Below, piece by piece: positions 44,613 to 55,897 of a stretch of DNA of 64,000 bases (its first letter is position 1; the number at the start of each line of letters is the position of its first letter). The notes under the pieces were generated by a model, which saw nothing but the letters and a program-made list of their open reading frames with translations, was not told where the DNA came from and searched no databases. A program made the position numbers and the translations under genes. The stretch is from Zoroaster sp. YZ-2022. Its lineage: Eukaryota > Echinodermata > Asteroidea > Forcipulatida > Zoroasteridae. The stretch covers positions 13,799,777 through 13,863,776 of the forward strand of contig CM055828.1 of the NCBI GenBank assembly GCA_029582265.1, given 5' to 3'.

Positions 44613-46844
44613 GTGGGTATGAATTGACTGCTTGATACCATTACCACAGAGTGACTTTTGGATGTTATGCATTTTTTGAGAGAAGTGTGATTTGACCTGA
44701 TTTATTTTCTTTAGAATTTCATGGAAACTGCTTTAAGGAAAAGTATGCATGTACAACATTGGTAACAACCTGATTATCTGGTTAAAAAATGGACAAATAA
44801 ATAATATGTTTAGAGTATCTTGCTGAGGGCTTCTGGTTTCAACAGCAAGTCAAAGACCTACATGTATATCGCCACATCAAGCTAGCTGTTGCAGTTTACA
44901 TACTGTTTAACCCTCCTGCTACAGCTGCACTTTAGTGGCAAGTAGCTATAGAGGTCAAAATCAGTCAACTGCCTGTTTTGACTGTTGACCCAAATGTGCA
45001 CACAGGGGAATTTTTGACTGTTTTTACTGTCATTTTGACCACCCTGAACAATACCAGACAATGCTGTTACCAGTCAAAAACGGTCGCTCATTTTAACCTG
45101 TAAATGTACATGTACTACACGTAAGGTTTGACAGTGTTCAACTTCTAAGTGCACTAGATATACACTTGGCATGTATCAACATTTTGACTGATTTTGACCC
45201 TTGCAGTCATAGAAGGCTTAATAGACCTTTTTTTCCCTTTTTTTGTGGAGAGGGATTTCATTTCTTTTTGAGGTACAGATAAATTATATGGATATGAATA
45301 GCTAATAACCAACTCCCCCTCAAAAAAAAAATATATAAACTAGAGCTCAAGTGTTTGTTAGAACAAACACATGAATAGCTAATAACCAACTCCCCCTCAC
45401 AAAAAAAATATATAAACTAGAGCTCAAGTGTTTGTTAGAACAAACACACGGTGTTCGTGTCAACTTCCGGTTCAATCAAATTATCATCGATGATGTCTTT
45501 TATTATAACAATATCAATTTCATATTCAAAAGACCTATCAATTTTGCATTTGAATGTGTTGAATTTGAACTTCCTGTTTAGACCGGAAGTAACTTAGGTC
45601 AGATCGGGTGATTTGAAGGTTATATTATGACACAATAAAACTTCCTCATGATCATAAAAAAATAACTTTAGTACCTGATTTGGTTCAATATCTGAGATTG
45701 GAAAAAAATCCCTTTTTTAAAATGCCGCTTGATGACGTCATCAAACATTTTTTTTTAAAGATAAGTTGTCACTAATCACTTTATTCACAGAAGTCATTCA
45801 AATTTCCTATGGTTTTTGAGATAGAGGGCGCTCTGAAAGGCGATGACGTTATCAGTTACATTTAGTAATTTCGTCAAGGAAAGGCACGCCCAAAAACCAT
45901 ATCATGTTGGCTGCAGACCCTATAAAAGTGCTTCAGAATATTTTTTTCACTTAAACTTCCGGTTTCGATCGGAAGGAGAGGTCAGATTGGGTCATGTCTG
46001 TGTACGAAATGTCACATAATTCAAGATCTGTAAGATGATGCAAAGATTGTGTAAATATGTTTTGTGGTTCATGAGATATGATTTTTTGAAATATTAAAAT
46101 TGGATTTTAGTGTATTTCGATATCTGATGACGTCAGCATGACGTCACAACTTTACCTGAAACTGTACATGTATGTCATAAATTTCTTGACAAGTACATGT
46201 TATGGTCTAAGTATGTGTCAAGTTTGAAGGCTCTGTGAACTTTGGAACTATGTTTTTTTGCTCGATAAGTCTCATCGAGAAGGAGACGAAAAAAAAAAAA
46301 AAAATTCAAGAGGTGTTCACACTGTCGCACGAACACCTAATAAATAAAAATATACTCAAGCCAATCAGTCAGTACGGTTGGGAGAAAATTGGGAATATTA
46401 TTCTCAAATTTAAATTTTTCTAAAGTGTTAGTAATGTAAAAACATTAAATTGTTTGAAATTTACCTTAAGCCAAGTTCATGTGTCACGCACGTGTGAATG
46501 TGAAGCAAATTAGCAGCTAATGATTTGTTGAAATGTGATCAATTTCTTTGAAACATTTGCACACATCGCAATATTTGATGCAATTTGTTTGACATAACTT
46601 TGTCAGACCTCAGACTTGCTACATGTACAGGGTAGATTGATGTACACGAAGTAGGCATTATGTACACATTTGTACATGTTAGATGTTAAGTAGATCAAGG
46701 GCAATGTTCATAAACAGTTTACATCAAACAAAAAAGATGCTATTCCACACTGATTTACTTTAAGATATTGAAATGTGTATTGTTCACATGTATTCATTAT
46801 ACTATGATATCACTATTCAGGTAACATTTTAACATCTTTTTCAG
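44613..46844. other. NAGS intron 2 with duplicated repeats A and B
   Basis: Holds repeat A copy 2 (44909-45170), a 77-bp direct duplication starting near 45296 and 45373, and repeat B copy 2. The rest is unassigned. Confidence 0.7.
45342..46338 (+). repeat. Hairpin-ended interspersed repeat B, copy 2
   Basis: Same motif order as copy 1. The head is duplicated (45342 and 45418), and the tail ends in a palindromic GGTGTTCACACTGTCGCACG hairpin. It appears the most complete copy. Confidence 0.75.
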
Positions 46845-46958
46845 CTTAAAGCTTTGAGTTCTAACCTTGCCTTTCTGCATCGTAATGATATGAAGCTATT
46901 GGTTGTTCATGGAGCTAATCTACTTGATGACACAAAAATGTCTGATCAGCAATTACAG
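46845..46958 (+). CDS. NAGS: NAGS exon 3
   Basis: A 114-base phase-0 exon between a TTTTTCAG acceptor and a CAG|GTATGC donor. It reads LKALSSNLAFLHRNDMKLLV and continues VHGAN, matching the SLAFLQRMDMKPLVVLG segment of the kinase domain of animal NAGS (family knowledge). The following intron contains Polinton copy 2. No later exon was found before 64000, so intron 3 is at least 17 kb. Confidence 0.85.
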
Positions 46959-47033
46959 GTATGCATTTAATTTTATTCATTTAGTTTTATGATTATTCTG
47001 ACACTAAAGTATGTTTATTAATCCAATCCCCTG

Positions 47034-47216
47034 AGTAGTGTATGAAATGGGGGTTCTGCGATATTAGGGGAATTCCCCAAAAACTATCTTTGAGACGGTT
47101 TTTAAAAAACCGGTTCAGACCGGTTCATTGTCATCTGATGGGGCAGTGAGCTCACTGCCCCATGATCGTCCCATCTGACATCCAAAATCACCCCCAAATT
47201 GGGGGCCAAAAATGTG
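47034..47216 (+). repeat. Left TIR of Polinton copy 2
   Basis: About 183 bp, matching the right end (61036-61221) in reverse complement with few differences. It includes two ACCGGTTCA strings and a perfect 26-bp palindrome at 47138-47163 (half-site ATGGGGCAGTGAG). The inner edge is CCCCCAAATTGGGGGCC. Such ends would be the replication origins for protein-primed synthesis (inference). Confidence 0.92.
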
Positions 47217-47321
47217 CAAATACCCGCTTTGCTCGCGATGCGGTAGCTTGCGTAGCAGCGGGTTTTTCGTAAGATTTTTCTATGGCTTTGACGATAAATT
47301 CAAAAGTTTTTTTACAAGGTC

Positions 47322-47879
47322 TTATTCGACGTCTGGCGGAGTGTTTTTCGGAGTGAATTTCATTCGAATGTTTTCTTTCATCTCCAAATATTTTGCTCGT
47401 TCTTTGCTGATTAAAACAAATTCTTCTTGGCTTATAGAACCATCTTCGATCGCTTTTGAAACGTAACTATTGATGGTGTTGAGTTTACTGTCGGCTAAAA
47501 TTCTTATCTCGTTATGTTTCTTTGCTTTTTTACCGAGCTTGTATTTTGCGTATTTCATCGCCATCGCCATACCGCCTAATCCGATAGCTACTCCTTCTAG
47601 AATTAATCTTCTAGAACCGGCGCTGCTATAACGCTAGTAAGACTGGCTATTCCCATCGCTCCAGCTGCAATAGCGGCGCATTCGGCTATTATTTCTACGG
47701 TAGACAATGCCGAATTTATTTTATTGTATTTTTTATACGTTTTCTCACGCTCGCTGCGCTCCACGGAAATTTCTTTTTGCATCTCGTTGATTTTTTTGTA
47801 ATCGAAACGCATTCACATCTAGATTGTTCATGGTTGGTAAGGTTGGATAAAACCTAGTATCGGTGGCTGGTAATGACAT
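47322..47879 (-). pseudogene. Glycine-rich hairpin membrane protein, frameshifted
   Basis: Homologue of 1105-1704. The likely start is the ATG at 47879. One extra A in an A-run near 47795 shifts the frame into 47603-47812 (EREKTYKKYNKI, then a hydrophobic AAIAAGAMGIASLTSVIAA). A second break near 47600 leads to 47322-47570, which has the matching KKAKKHNEIRILA and ISQEEFVLIS blocks. The C-terminus lies about 100 bases from the TIR. Function unknown. Confidence 0.6.
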
Positions 47880-47905
47880 ATAATAATAATAAAAAATAAT
47901 ATTTT

Positions 47906-48384
47906 TTAAATCTCAAGACTTTTTATTTTTATATCGAAACAGATTCCCGTGTCTACAGCGCCAAAAAACTTTGCTCGTACAAAGACTTTTTTATTTTCTG
48001 TCTTGAAGCAAATTTCGCATTCTAAATGCTGCGATTTGTCGCCGAAAGAAAATTTATTATCTCGAGCGGGAGAAGGTATATGGGCTACGTCGGCTACAAA
48101 GTCGCGCATTGCCGAGTATGAATAAATACCATCAACCTTCATAAATTTCACAAAAATTGGACAGTATGTCGGTGTTTTATCGAACGTGAAAAAGGGTAGA
48201 CTAAAAGATCCCTCCCAGCTGAGTTTAATGCGTAGTTTTTCGAATAAATTTAACAACTCTACAATACCGTTTGTTGAATTTCACTCGGCTCGATGTGCCC
48301 GTGGTGTTCAACGATGGACGGATTGTAATTTTTAAAATAAATTGGCTCGTTGTTCTTACGACTAGGACCGTAACTACTCGCCAT
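47906..48384 (-). pseudogene. MASxYGPS-family protein A, frameshifted
   Basis: The start at 48384 reads MASSYGPSRKNNEPIYF, with an EHHGHIEPSEI motif. A one-base change near 48260 moves the rest into 47906-48256, which carries the PTYCPIF, PSPARDNKFSF and LECEICF blocks and ends CFDIKIKSLEI. It is closest to the gene at 1-438 and paralogous to the next one. Confidence 0.6.
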
Positions 48385-48421
48385 TTATATAAATATAACT
48401 ATTTATTTTTTATTAATGTCT

Positions 48422-48975
48422 TTAACCGCGATCGACTTCTAAAATGTAGCTCTCGTTCGAATTGAGCAAAATTAATTTTATATCGAAACAGATTCCCGTG
48501 TCTACAGCGCCAACAAACTTACTTTGCTTGTACAAAAAAAAAAATTATTTTCTGTTCCGAAGCATATTCCACATTCTAAATGCTGCGGTATATCGTCAAA
48601 AGAAAATCTTATATTAGCGTCTCTAGTAGTGGAGAAAGCATAGGTTCGATTAGCTTCAAGGTCGCGTTTTGCCGTGATTGCATAAAAATTATTTTCGCCC
48701 TTAATTGTTTTAGCATAAATTGAAGAGTATGGCGGTTCTCTCTTGAGATAAAGCGCGGGTTGTTTCAACGCAGCATTCCAAATGATGTCTATATATAAAG
48801 TTTTCCATATAAATTTAACAACTCTACCATTTGGTTGAATTTCACTCGGTCTAATGTGCCCATGGTGTTCAATGATGGATGGTTGAATTTCACTCGGCTC
48901 AATGATGGACGGATTGTATTTTTTAGATGAAATCGGTTCGTTGTATTTATGACTAGGACCGTAAATACTCGCCAT
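48422..48975 (-). pseudogene. MASxYGPS-family protein B, frameshifted at the end
   Basis: It opens MASIYGPSHKYNEPI with repeated IIEPSEIQPS-type units, then an EHHGHIRPSEI motif and the PQHLECGICF block. A length change in an A-run near 48535 ends the main frame at 48502. The conserved DTGICFDIKL tail follows in another frame to a stop at 48422. The N-terminal repeat expansion is absent in protein A. Function unknown. Confidence 0.6.
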
Positions 48976-48984
48976 TTATAATAA

Positions 48985-49668
48985 CTATTTATTAAGTTCG
49001 ACGGTTAAAATAGCCGGCATACCGTGATTATTAATGTCTCTACCAATAGAATCTTTAATTTTAAAACTCAATTCGTTTAAAGTGCCCGTTTTGAGATTTT
49101 TTCGTAATGGATTAGAATATTCTATCCAGGCACTTTCGCCCAATGATTTATCTTTTAACGGAAAAACGTTTAAAATACTCGAAGGTTTACCGTTGAAAAA
49201 ATTTTCGCTCGTAGAAATTTGATCGCAATGAATGTACATCATTTTAAAAGGTTGCAAATCAATTTTGCCACGATGCAGTCCCATAGCTAGAAATTCACCC
49301 GGAAACCAGAGTAAATTAGCTAGCCCAGACGAAAATTTAATTTTTCGGTTTTGATTAATAATTTGGAGCAAAGATTCAACAGATTTTTCATCGACGGTAA
49401 TGTAAGCCAAGGTGTGTTATTTAAGACAATTTCAATAATTTCTTTTATATTATAAAGTCCAGGATTGACAAACTGAACTTCTTCTTCCGACTGTCCTCTG
49501 TCATTAATTATGCGACGCCATATTTTTTTCTTTCTTACGCACATTATAGTAACCGACCCAAAAGTTGACGGTCTTTAACGAAATCGCGAGTTTACCATCG
49601 CGATTATCGATTAAATTATCTAATTCGACCGGCTTGTTAAAATTTTTAATTTCGATCGTATGATGCAT
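48985..49668 (-). pseudogene. Penton-like minor capsid candidate, frameshifted
   Basis: The start is at 49668 (MHHTIEIKNF). The first part (to about 49320) has the NPGLYNIKEIIE block. A shift near 49410 leads to 48985-49410, with MYIHCDQI, a GKPSSILNVFP block and a beta-rich end (LSFKIKDSIGRDI). From recall, a similar layout (a CDxI-NG-LxxFP pattern before a short C-terminal beta domain) is seen in the minor capsid/penton candidates of related elements. No structure comparison was possible. No copy 1 counterpart lies in the window; it would be before base 1. Confidence 0.4.
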
Positions 49669-49695
49669 TTTATTATAATATAAGTTTATAATAAA
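49669..49695. promoter_or_regulatory. Divergent AT-only promoter gap
   Basis: Only 27 bases, almost all A/T with TATAATATAA, separate two divergent start codons (49668 minus, 49696 plus). They must hold or overlap both promoters. Confidence 0.4.
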
Positions 49696-51075
49696 ATGGC
49701 GCTTCCTTTAGAATTTCGGAGTAATTTATCAAAACGGTGTCGACAATCTGGAAATTTTGTAGCTCAAAATTTCACTTCTAGAGACTTGACCGACGTGAAT
49801 ATTTACGTCAATGAAAATGATTTTTTTTACGTAGAACTCTCTAATCCATTCGAAAAATACAAGTTGCCTCGCGTCGATAGCGACGTGACTGTAAATGAAT
49901 GGAAATACTGTCCTATAAAGGTTTATCAAAATCAAATAAATTTTGTAACATAGTGTATTACGACGGGATGCGGAGTGAGTTATAAACATTTACTCCATCC
50001 GAATCCGATGATTAGTAGTTTTTTTAAGTTTCACGTTTATTATCAAATTAGACGATTGCTCAAAGAAATGAGCTGTCCCGAACCTTTAAACGCAATTTGG
50101 AGCGCCTTTGAAAACAATATAGACATTGGCGCGTATAATAAAATATGCAGAGAATTTCACGCATCGCCAGTATCTACTCATTGGATACAACGAGTCGACG
50201 AGTACTCGGGAGATTTAGGCACGGCTTATTATTGGGAAAATAAAGCATGGACTCCCGTACCTAGTAAAAGCTATATTAATACGCGTTTTAAACACGGCAA
50301 ATATTACCCAGATGCGCCGTTGATGAAATTAGCCGAGGCGGAATTTCCCGAAACTTATATTAAGGTCGGTTATATCGAGCAATCTCCCGATACCCAACAA
50401 GCTTGGGTTAAATTTATACTCAAGTCTAAATTGGCTCAAGGTTTTACGGATAGTGGTATAGAATGAATCAACGACTCTATAAGAACGTACGTTTACGCGA
50501 TATTGGGAGCTCAAGCTCAAGCTAAAACTGGAATCATCGTACCAGGTACCGGTTTAGATGCTAAAAGAGAATTTTTAAACATTCTCGAGGCTTCGATCGA
50601 TTCTCCGGTAGATTTGCAATCTTCTATTCAGAGGTACCAAGATTCTTTACAATACGCTCGATCGCAGTTAAACTTTGCCATAGGAGAAAATTTATACCTT
50701 ATGCCATCCGACATGAATTTACGAATAGGTACGTACGTGGGATACAACAACAATATTTTGATCGCAACATCGAGTCTGTCGCTTGGATCGAATCAAGACA
50801 CAAATTCAACGCCGTTACCACCTCCGTCACCACCTCCGTCACCACAATCATTCGATGCGCCATCTACCGATTTACCACCACCCGCGGATACGCCACAGCT
50901 TAATGATCTATTACCTCCGCCTTTACCATCTACTCAGCAACTGCAACCAATAGATACTCAACTCGGCTTGTCACCATCAATGGATACTCACCAAGAGGAA
51001 AAAAATTCTCTGATCGTTGGTTTCGCGATTATTGGTGGACTAGGTCTAATTATTTACGAGTTGTTTCAACGTTGA
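49696..51075 (+). pseudogene. Tail-anchored Polinton protein, two in-frame stops
   Basis: A frame of about 460 codons starts MALPLEFRSNLSKR and is interrupted by TAG at 49951 and TGA at 50464 without any shift. The first half has mixed composition. The second half carries SIQRYQDSLQYARSQLNFAI and MPSDMNLRIGTYVGYNNN, a proline-rich linker, and a C-terminal membrane helix (SLIVGFAIIGGLGLIIYELF). Copy 1 keeps only the later half (3837-4761). No named family was recognised. The stop positions differ between copies, so recoding is unlikely. Confidence 0.6.
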
Positions 51076-52497
51076 CTCTGTAGGTAGGATAAAACTAAAA
51101 CTCCGAATAGCCACACATGTTCTGCCGCCAATCCTACCACTTTTGAAATTGTCGTCAATAACCAACTTAAAACTCCTCCTATGATACCAGGTAGAGAATC
51201 CAAGGCTTTTAATCCAAGTTTCTTTAGCAGATTCGATAGATTTTTGAGAGTTCTTTGTATCCAGTCTTTTACTGTACCGCCACGCGGTGTAGGTGTAGCG
51301 GGCGTAGCTGGCGTAGATGGTATAGGTGGTATAGGTGGAACGGGCGTTGGAACCGGTTTTACAGCACCTACGATTGATTTGACGATGAAACCGATGGCGA
51401 GACTAATGGCCGTTAATATACTGACTATCGTTACGCCTTGTTCTCTAAATAAAGTTTTGATTTTTTTCACCCAACGTAACGTCTGTGTCCAACATTCTAT
51501 GAATCGTTTCTTTGATTCTGTTGATTTGACTACGAAGAACGTAATCTTGCGCATTCACAGCCTCTAAACTAGCTGGTCTTTGTCTTGTAGTTTTCGCAGC
51601 TTTTCACTAGCTTCTATGACTATTTCTTCAAGTCCATTCTTTTCGGCGTCACCGATTCTTTGTTTAAGATCGGCAATTTCTTTGTCGAGTGCGCTCAATT
51701 TAGCCAAATTATTTAATAGTTCACCTCGAGTCGTTTGCATGATTTCATTGAGAGCCTCCAGTTCTCGCCATGGAAGTCCACCCGTTTGAGTTTCTTCGTT
51801 TTTAAGAGGAATCCCATCCGTTTGCGTTCCTTCTTTTTTAATAATAGTAACTATTTCACTGGTGCTTTGTCCTATTGTTTTCACAACTTGCGGCAACTGT
51901 CGCCTCGAAGTGGTTTCAACGGTTATTTCATCGATAGTATCAACCGTTTTTTAAAAACTTAAAACGAACATTTTTGGGGAGTTTAAAAGTTTTTCTTTCA
52001 TTGCTACTATTTATACCTAATGCTTCATTAACAAATGCAGTTCCTTCATGTCCTTTTTCCCTCGCTCTACTCTCAATTCTACTTAGGGGGACAAATTTAG
52101 CCGCATTGCTTACATACGTTAAAAGTACACTATCGTAATAAAAACCTTTGACTATTTTGTTCTTAGGATCAGCTTCTTTAAACTCAAATTTTTCATTATT
52201 GTACTCTATGTTGGGATTATAGTTTTCGACATAAAGTTCCCGAAATCTGCCATTCATAAGGCCAACTCGTTGCGCTGTTATATCTACTCTAGGAGAGATT
52301 TCTCCCCTTTCCACTTGTTCTAATCTTTCTTCGCTTTCTAATCTTTTTCTTACTCTTTCTTCTTCTGATCTTTCTATTTCTTCTTCTAATCGTTCTATTT
52401 CTCTATCGTCACTTAAAACCGTTTCTTGTTCAACATCATCATCGTCTTGTTCTATCGGCGGATTAAAATCATCTATCTCAATTCCTCCTTCTGCCAT
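51066..52497 (-). pseudogene. Coiled-coil/membrane protein, frameshifted
   Basis: Homologue of 4780-6071. The N-terminal frame (51940-52497) starts MAEGGIEIDDF, is acidic, and has a long Glu/Arg coiled-coil stretch. The middle (51564-51896) continues the coiled coil. The last frame (51066-51554) has the hydrophobic VTIVSILTAISLAIGFIVKS, a repeated P-rich linker and a hydrophobic C-terminus. At least two shifts separate them. The order acidic head, coiled coil, membrane segment, proline linker, hydrophobic tail is conserved in both copies. Likely structural. Confidence 0.6.
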
Positions 52498-52515
52498 ACT
52501 ATTTACAATTAGTTT

Positions 52516-52952
52516 TTATTTTTTATCTCGCTCTAATAATTTATAGCTAAAGTAGCCTACTACCGTCATGCCCAAGACGATAAACCAGACTTCTCTGGTT
52601 TTTTGGTCTTCGCTAGGAGCGTAAAAATCCTCTAGTTTAGGCTCGTCGTTTAAATTTAAATCGAATTGACTGCCGGTGACGATATAATATTCATTCATCG
52701 CTTCGTTTATATCGGTAAAAGTTTTTTAGCGTGCGATTCCTTCGAGAGTCTGTCGTTTAAATAATCTAGATATTTCAATCGCTTTTTAGACCATTCGTCT
52801 CTGGCCTTAGTAAGTTGTTCTAGTGCTAAATCGTGCCTCTTTCGTTCTTTTTCGGCATCGTTGGAACATAAACTACCAAATAAAAAATTAGATCCAGTAA
52901 AGGTGAGCGCATTTACTACCGCGCCTCCGATCATCATCGCTATAGACACCAT
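52516..52952 (-). pseudogene. Small two-helix membrane protein, frameshifted
   Basis: It starts MVSIAMMIGGAVVNAL at 52952, and the frame is lost near 52710. The rest (52516-52698) has the PKLEDFYAPSEDQKTREVWF block and the C-terminal membrane helix. Intact homologue at 6079-6510. Divergent from the MCP, 45 bases apart. Confidence 0.65.
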
Positions 52953-52997
52953 TTTATTAAATAAACATTTTTTTAAATTTTAATAAAATAATAGTAC

Positions 52998-54276
52998 ATG
53001 TTAAGTATGAGCCAAGCATTCGGACACAAACTAAATCCGTACAGAAAATTGAGAGAACCAAAAGGTATAAAAGGATTGCGCCAAAAAGTCGTCATCACAA
53101 ACAATCCGAGCACCATCGCAGAAAATCAACTGTTGACGGTTCGTTTTCCAAATTTAGGAAAAGACAACGTCATCGTTCCAGGTACGGCCAGATTAGCTTT
53201 TAACATTACTCTAGAATCCGAAGATGAAGCCAGAACGATTGTACATAATATAGGAAGAGCCATCGTTAAAAATATTTCCATTAAAATTGAAGGAAATGAA
53301 GTGTATTCTTTAGACGATGCGGATGTTTACAATTGTTTTAAAGACAATTGGTTGACGAAAGACCAACTCGAAAATCTAACGTATCAAGGAATCGAATATC
53401 CTAATATAACTAAATTAAGAGTAGGTGCCAGCGACGGTGTCCCGACAAACAACGGAGGAAAAGACAATGCCGTCGCGGATACTTTTAAAAGTAGATTTTG
53501 CATTCCACTCGACTTTGAACTATTGACGGATCATCAACCGTATTATCAAGCCGGGCTGATGGATCGGTTGAGTTATGAACTCACGTTTAATAAATATTCG
53601 AAAGTTATTAAAAGCACGGACGACGCTAGCAAATATATCATAAGCGGAATTTCTCTAGAATACGAGGTTGTAACCAATCCGCAACTGGCTCGAATAATTA
53701 AAAATCAATATAGCGACAAGTTGGCTATATTGTACGACAGAGTCTTGAGACAAAGCGTAAAACTGCTAAACAAGAGATAAAACGTGGAATATAAATCTCA
53801 ATACTCCCGCAAAATGCATGAAAGGAATATTATTTTTATTCAAAGAGCCCAATGTAAAAGATACTTTTAAATTTTATAATCCAAAAATTAGCAAAATTTC
53901 GATTACTATCGAAGGAGTCCCCAATCAACTTTACGCGCAAGGGATGAGCAGGCATCAACACTGGGAAGAAATTCAAAAATATTTTGGAGATTAGAGAGAA
54001 GAACACGCCATGAGAGTAACCAAAGCTTTGGGACTGTCGAATGTTAAACTCGCTGATTATTTACTAGATAAATATGGTTTATTTTTAGATTTGAGAAGCA
54101 ACGACGACAACAAAGTTCACGGAAGTGGAAGGCGAGTAGAAAACTTATCCGAAGGAATTACCATTCAACTCGAAAAAGAGTCGGAAGCTGCTGGCAAATT
54201 ATACTGCTACATTTACATCATCATGGACGCTCAACTCAATATCGAAAATGGACGGTTTCATTCCGCGATATATTAA
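52998..54276 (+). pseudogene. Polinton major capsid protein candidate, broken
   Basis: The main frame (52998-53780) carries LNPYRKLREPKGIKGLRQK, SLDDADVYNCFKDNWLTKDQ and LTDHQPYYQ. The frame is lost at a one-base deletion near 53775. A TAG lies at about 53993. The C-terminal part (54010-54276) has LADYLLDKYGLFLDL and HGSGRRVENLSEGITIQLEK. The lesions differ from those in copy 1. The double-jelly-roll assignment rests on family recall and gene order. Confidence 0.7.
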
Positions 54277-54305
54277 TAAAAAAATAATGTTGAATAGTAT
54301 TAAAC

Positions 54306-54542
54306 ATGTTTCCGAAATATCCGCACGCCGCATTGATCTGTGGACAAACCGGATGCGGAAAAACAGAATTTGCTTTAAATCTATTGGAAGATGAAAAAGA
54401 ATATTGTAAATATTTTGAGTATATAGTCATACTATGTCCGACCATCGCGGAAAATCTCGCCTACCAAAACAGAGCATGGATTTGGAACGGAAATTTTGTG
54501 TATTTACAAACTGTTTGGTACTCGGTGGAGTCGTATTTTTGA
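54306..54542 (+). pseudogene. A32-like packaging ATPase, 3'-deleted
   Basis: The first 60 residues match the copy 1 ATPase, including Walker A GQTGCGKT and the ILCPTI block. After about 54480 the sequence no longer matches and the frame soon stops; Walker B is missing. A deletion has joined it to the remnant of another gene. Confidence 0.75.
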
Positions 54543-54634
54543 TTCGTAAATATTCGCACGTCAATGATGAATTTATAAAACCGTTGACTAGAGCAAAGCA
54601 AATTAAAAAAAAATTAAACAAGGATTATATATAA
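54480..54634 (+). pseudogene. Remnant of small membrane protein at deletion junction
   Basis: In another frame, a hydrophobic helix (CLVLGGVVFLI) is followed by a charged tail with KPLTRAKQIKKKLNKDYI. It ends 2 bases before the next ATG. No match in copy 1, where the unrelated ORF at 8641 holds this position. Probably the 3' end of a gene whose front was deleted. Confidence 0.35.
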
Positions 54635-54636
54635 TA

Positions 54637-55272
54637 ATGGAAGAAGTTGCGAAAATTTTAAACGAAGAGCCCCAAGCGCCGCAAGCAAGTTGCGTCGAAA
54701 ATATCGTTTCACCGGCTATACCGATTGGAAATAAGCGCATTGATCGTTTGTTGGCCGTCGTAGCTGGAGGAAACTCGAGAAAATATCTCGGTAAAGAGTA
54801 TACCATTTCAGAGATTGAAACTTTAAACTTGGTCGACCAAGATAAATTATACGCGCGATACGAAGCGAGACTAGGTCGCGAAATGATATCTTCATTGGGC
54901 TCATCGATCATAAATCTTTACGCTAAAGCGCTAGGATCGAGTTTAAACTTTGTCGATGTGATGGGATACGAATTTACCATCGACAACGAAGATGGTTTGA
55001 TTACAGATTTAGAAAAAGACCCGCTCATTTCTAGCGCTCTTTCTTGCGGATTATGCGAAATATACTACAAGTACGGAATGTTCTTGGCGCCAATAGCAGG
55101 GGCGCTAATTTCGGCGAAACATTTTAAAAGAAAAGATTCTTGTCTAGATTATAAAGACGATGGAGCCGGAGAAAACGGAAGAGACGAAAGAAACAAAAGA
55201 AACCAGCGTGTCGGTAGCGCCTGCAAGCGAACCGGTGGGCTTGCAGCAAGTAACGAAAACACCGCCGACTAA
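54637..55272 (+). CDS. Conserved Polinton protein (MEEVAK type), intact
   Basis: An intact 211-codon frame starting MEEVAKILNEEP. Blocks shared with copy 1 (8902-9576) are RLLAVVAGGNSRK, GKEYTISEIE, LGSSIINLYAKALG, DLEKDP and YYKYGMFLAPIAGALISAKH. The C-terminal hydrophobic stretch suggests membrane association. The last 110 bases overlap the next gene in a different frame, as in copy 1. From recall, the family accompanies this Polinton group in many invertebrates. Role unknown. Confidence 0.7.
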   Translation: MEEVAKILNEEPQAPQASCVENIVSPAIPIGNKRIDRLLAVVAGGNSRKYLGKEYTISEIETLNLVDQDKLYARYEARLGREMISSLGSSIINLYAKALGSSLNFVDVMGYEFTIDNEDGLITDLEKDPLISSALSCGLCEIYYKYGMFLAPIAGALISAKHFKRKDSCLDYKDDGAGENGRDERNKRNQRVGSACKRTGGLAASNENTAD

Positions 55273-55612
55273 AATAAAAAATCCAAACAGAGTCGCGGCT
55301 GGTAAAAGACTTGCGGAACTTAATAAAAAGAAAAAGGAAAATTTAAAAAAGAAAAACGCTGCGCCGACTGAAGAAAGCAAAAATAAACAAAACGTTGCGA
55401 TGACTGAAGAAAGAAACGGAGCAAACACGCTTTACAACAGTATAAAAGTAGCAGCTGCTTTAGGTATTGCATATTTTATCTACAAGGCGCTCGTTCCACC
55501 CGTAGAAAATGCCTTGCCATCGGCTCAAAAACCTGTTGAAACTGCCGCTAACAAAGATGTTGGCGATAATTATAGAGATCCATTCAAAATGGATTTAAAA
55601 ATGTTTTTTTAA
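55160..55612 (+). CDS. Basic VAAGKRLAELN membrane protein, intact
   Basis: 150 codons starting MEPEKTEETKETKE, with a Thr/Glu-rich head. Then comes the basic NPNRVAAGKRLAELNKKKK block, one hydrophobic helix (VAAALGIAYFIYKALV) and a polar tail. The start overlaps the previous gene by 113 bases. The copy 1 homologue (9437-9870) is frameshifted. A DNA- or membrane-linked virion protein is possible. Confidence 0.65.
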   Translation: MEPEKTEETKETKETSVSVAPASEPVGLQQVTKTPPTKIKNPNRVAAGKRLAELNKKKKENLKKKNAAPTEESKNKQNVAMTEERNGANTLYNSIKVAAALGIAYFIYKALVPPVENALPSAQKPVETAANKDVGDNYRDPFKMDLKMFF

Positions 55613-55631
55613 ATATTGTCTATAATATAAA

Positions 55632-55877
55632 ATGTCTTCGATAGATATGAACGGAATCGCTAATTCAGCCTATCACGGAGGAGGCATAGGAATTATCACC
55701 GTCATTTATAGCATGGCCGTTAAAAAAGTGTTTAAAATAAATCTGGCCGATTTGGGGAAGCTAGATGTAAGCGATAGTCTTAAACTCACCGCGACGGTCG
55801 GGTCGGCGTTAATGACTCAAAATTGGTTGGTTCAACAAGGAATTTTACCTAAAAAAATTATGAATTCTCCCACTTGA
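55632..55877 (+). CDS. 81-residue hydrophobic protein, first copy
   Basis: It opens MSSIDMNGIANSAYHGGG, with a hydrophobic helix (IGIITVIYSMAVKKVF) and a second amphipathic block with LKLTATVGSALMTQNWLVQQ. Homologue of 9912-10156. The same gene is repeated at 56135-56380 by a tandem duplication. A membrane role is likely; holin-like activity is only a guess. Confidence 0.65.
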   Translation: MSSIDMNGIANSAYHGGGIGIITVIYSMAVKKVFKINLADLGKLDVSDSLKLTATVGSALMTQNWLVQQGILPKKIMNSPT

Positions 55878-55897
55878 TTATATTTTTTAAATGTTAA

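Noticed and set aside
49696..51075. Stop-codon readthrough or an altered genetic code in viral genes
   Set aside because: Stops occur at different positions and as different codons in the two copies, together with frameshifts, so ordinary decay explains them.
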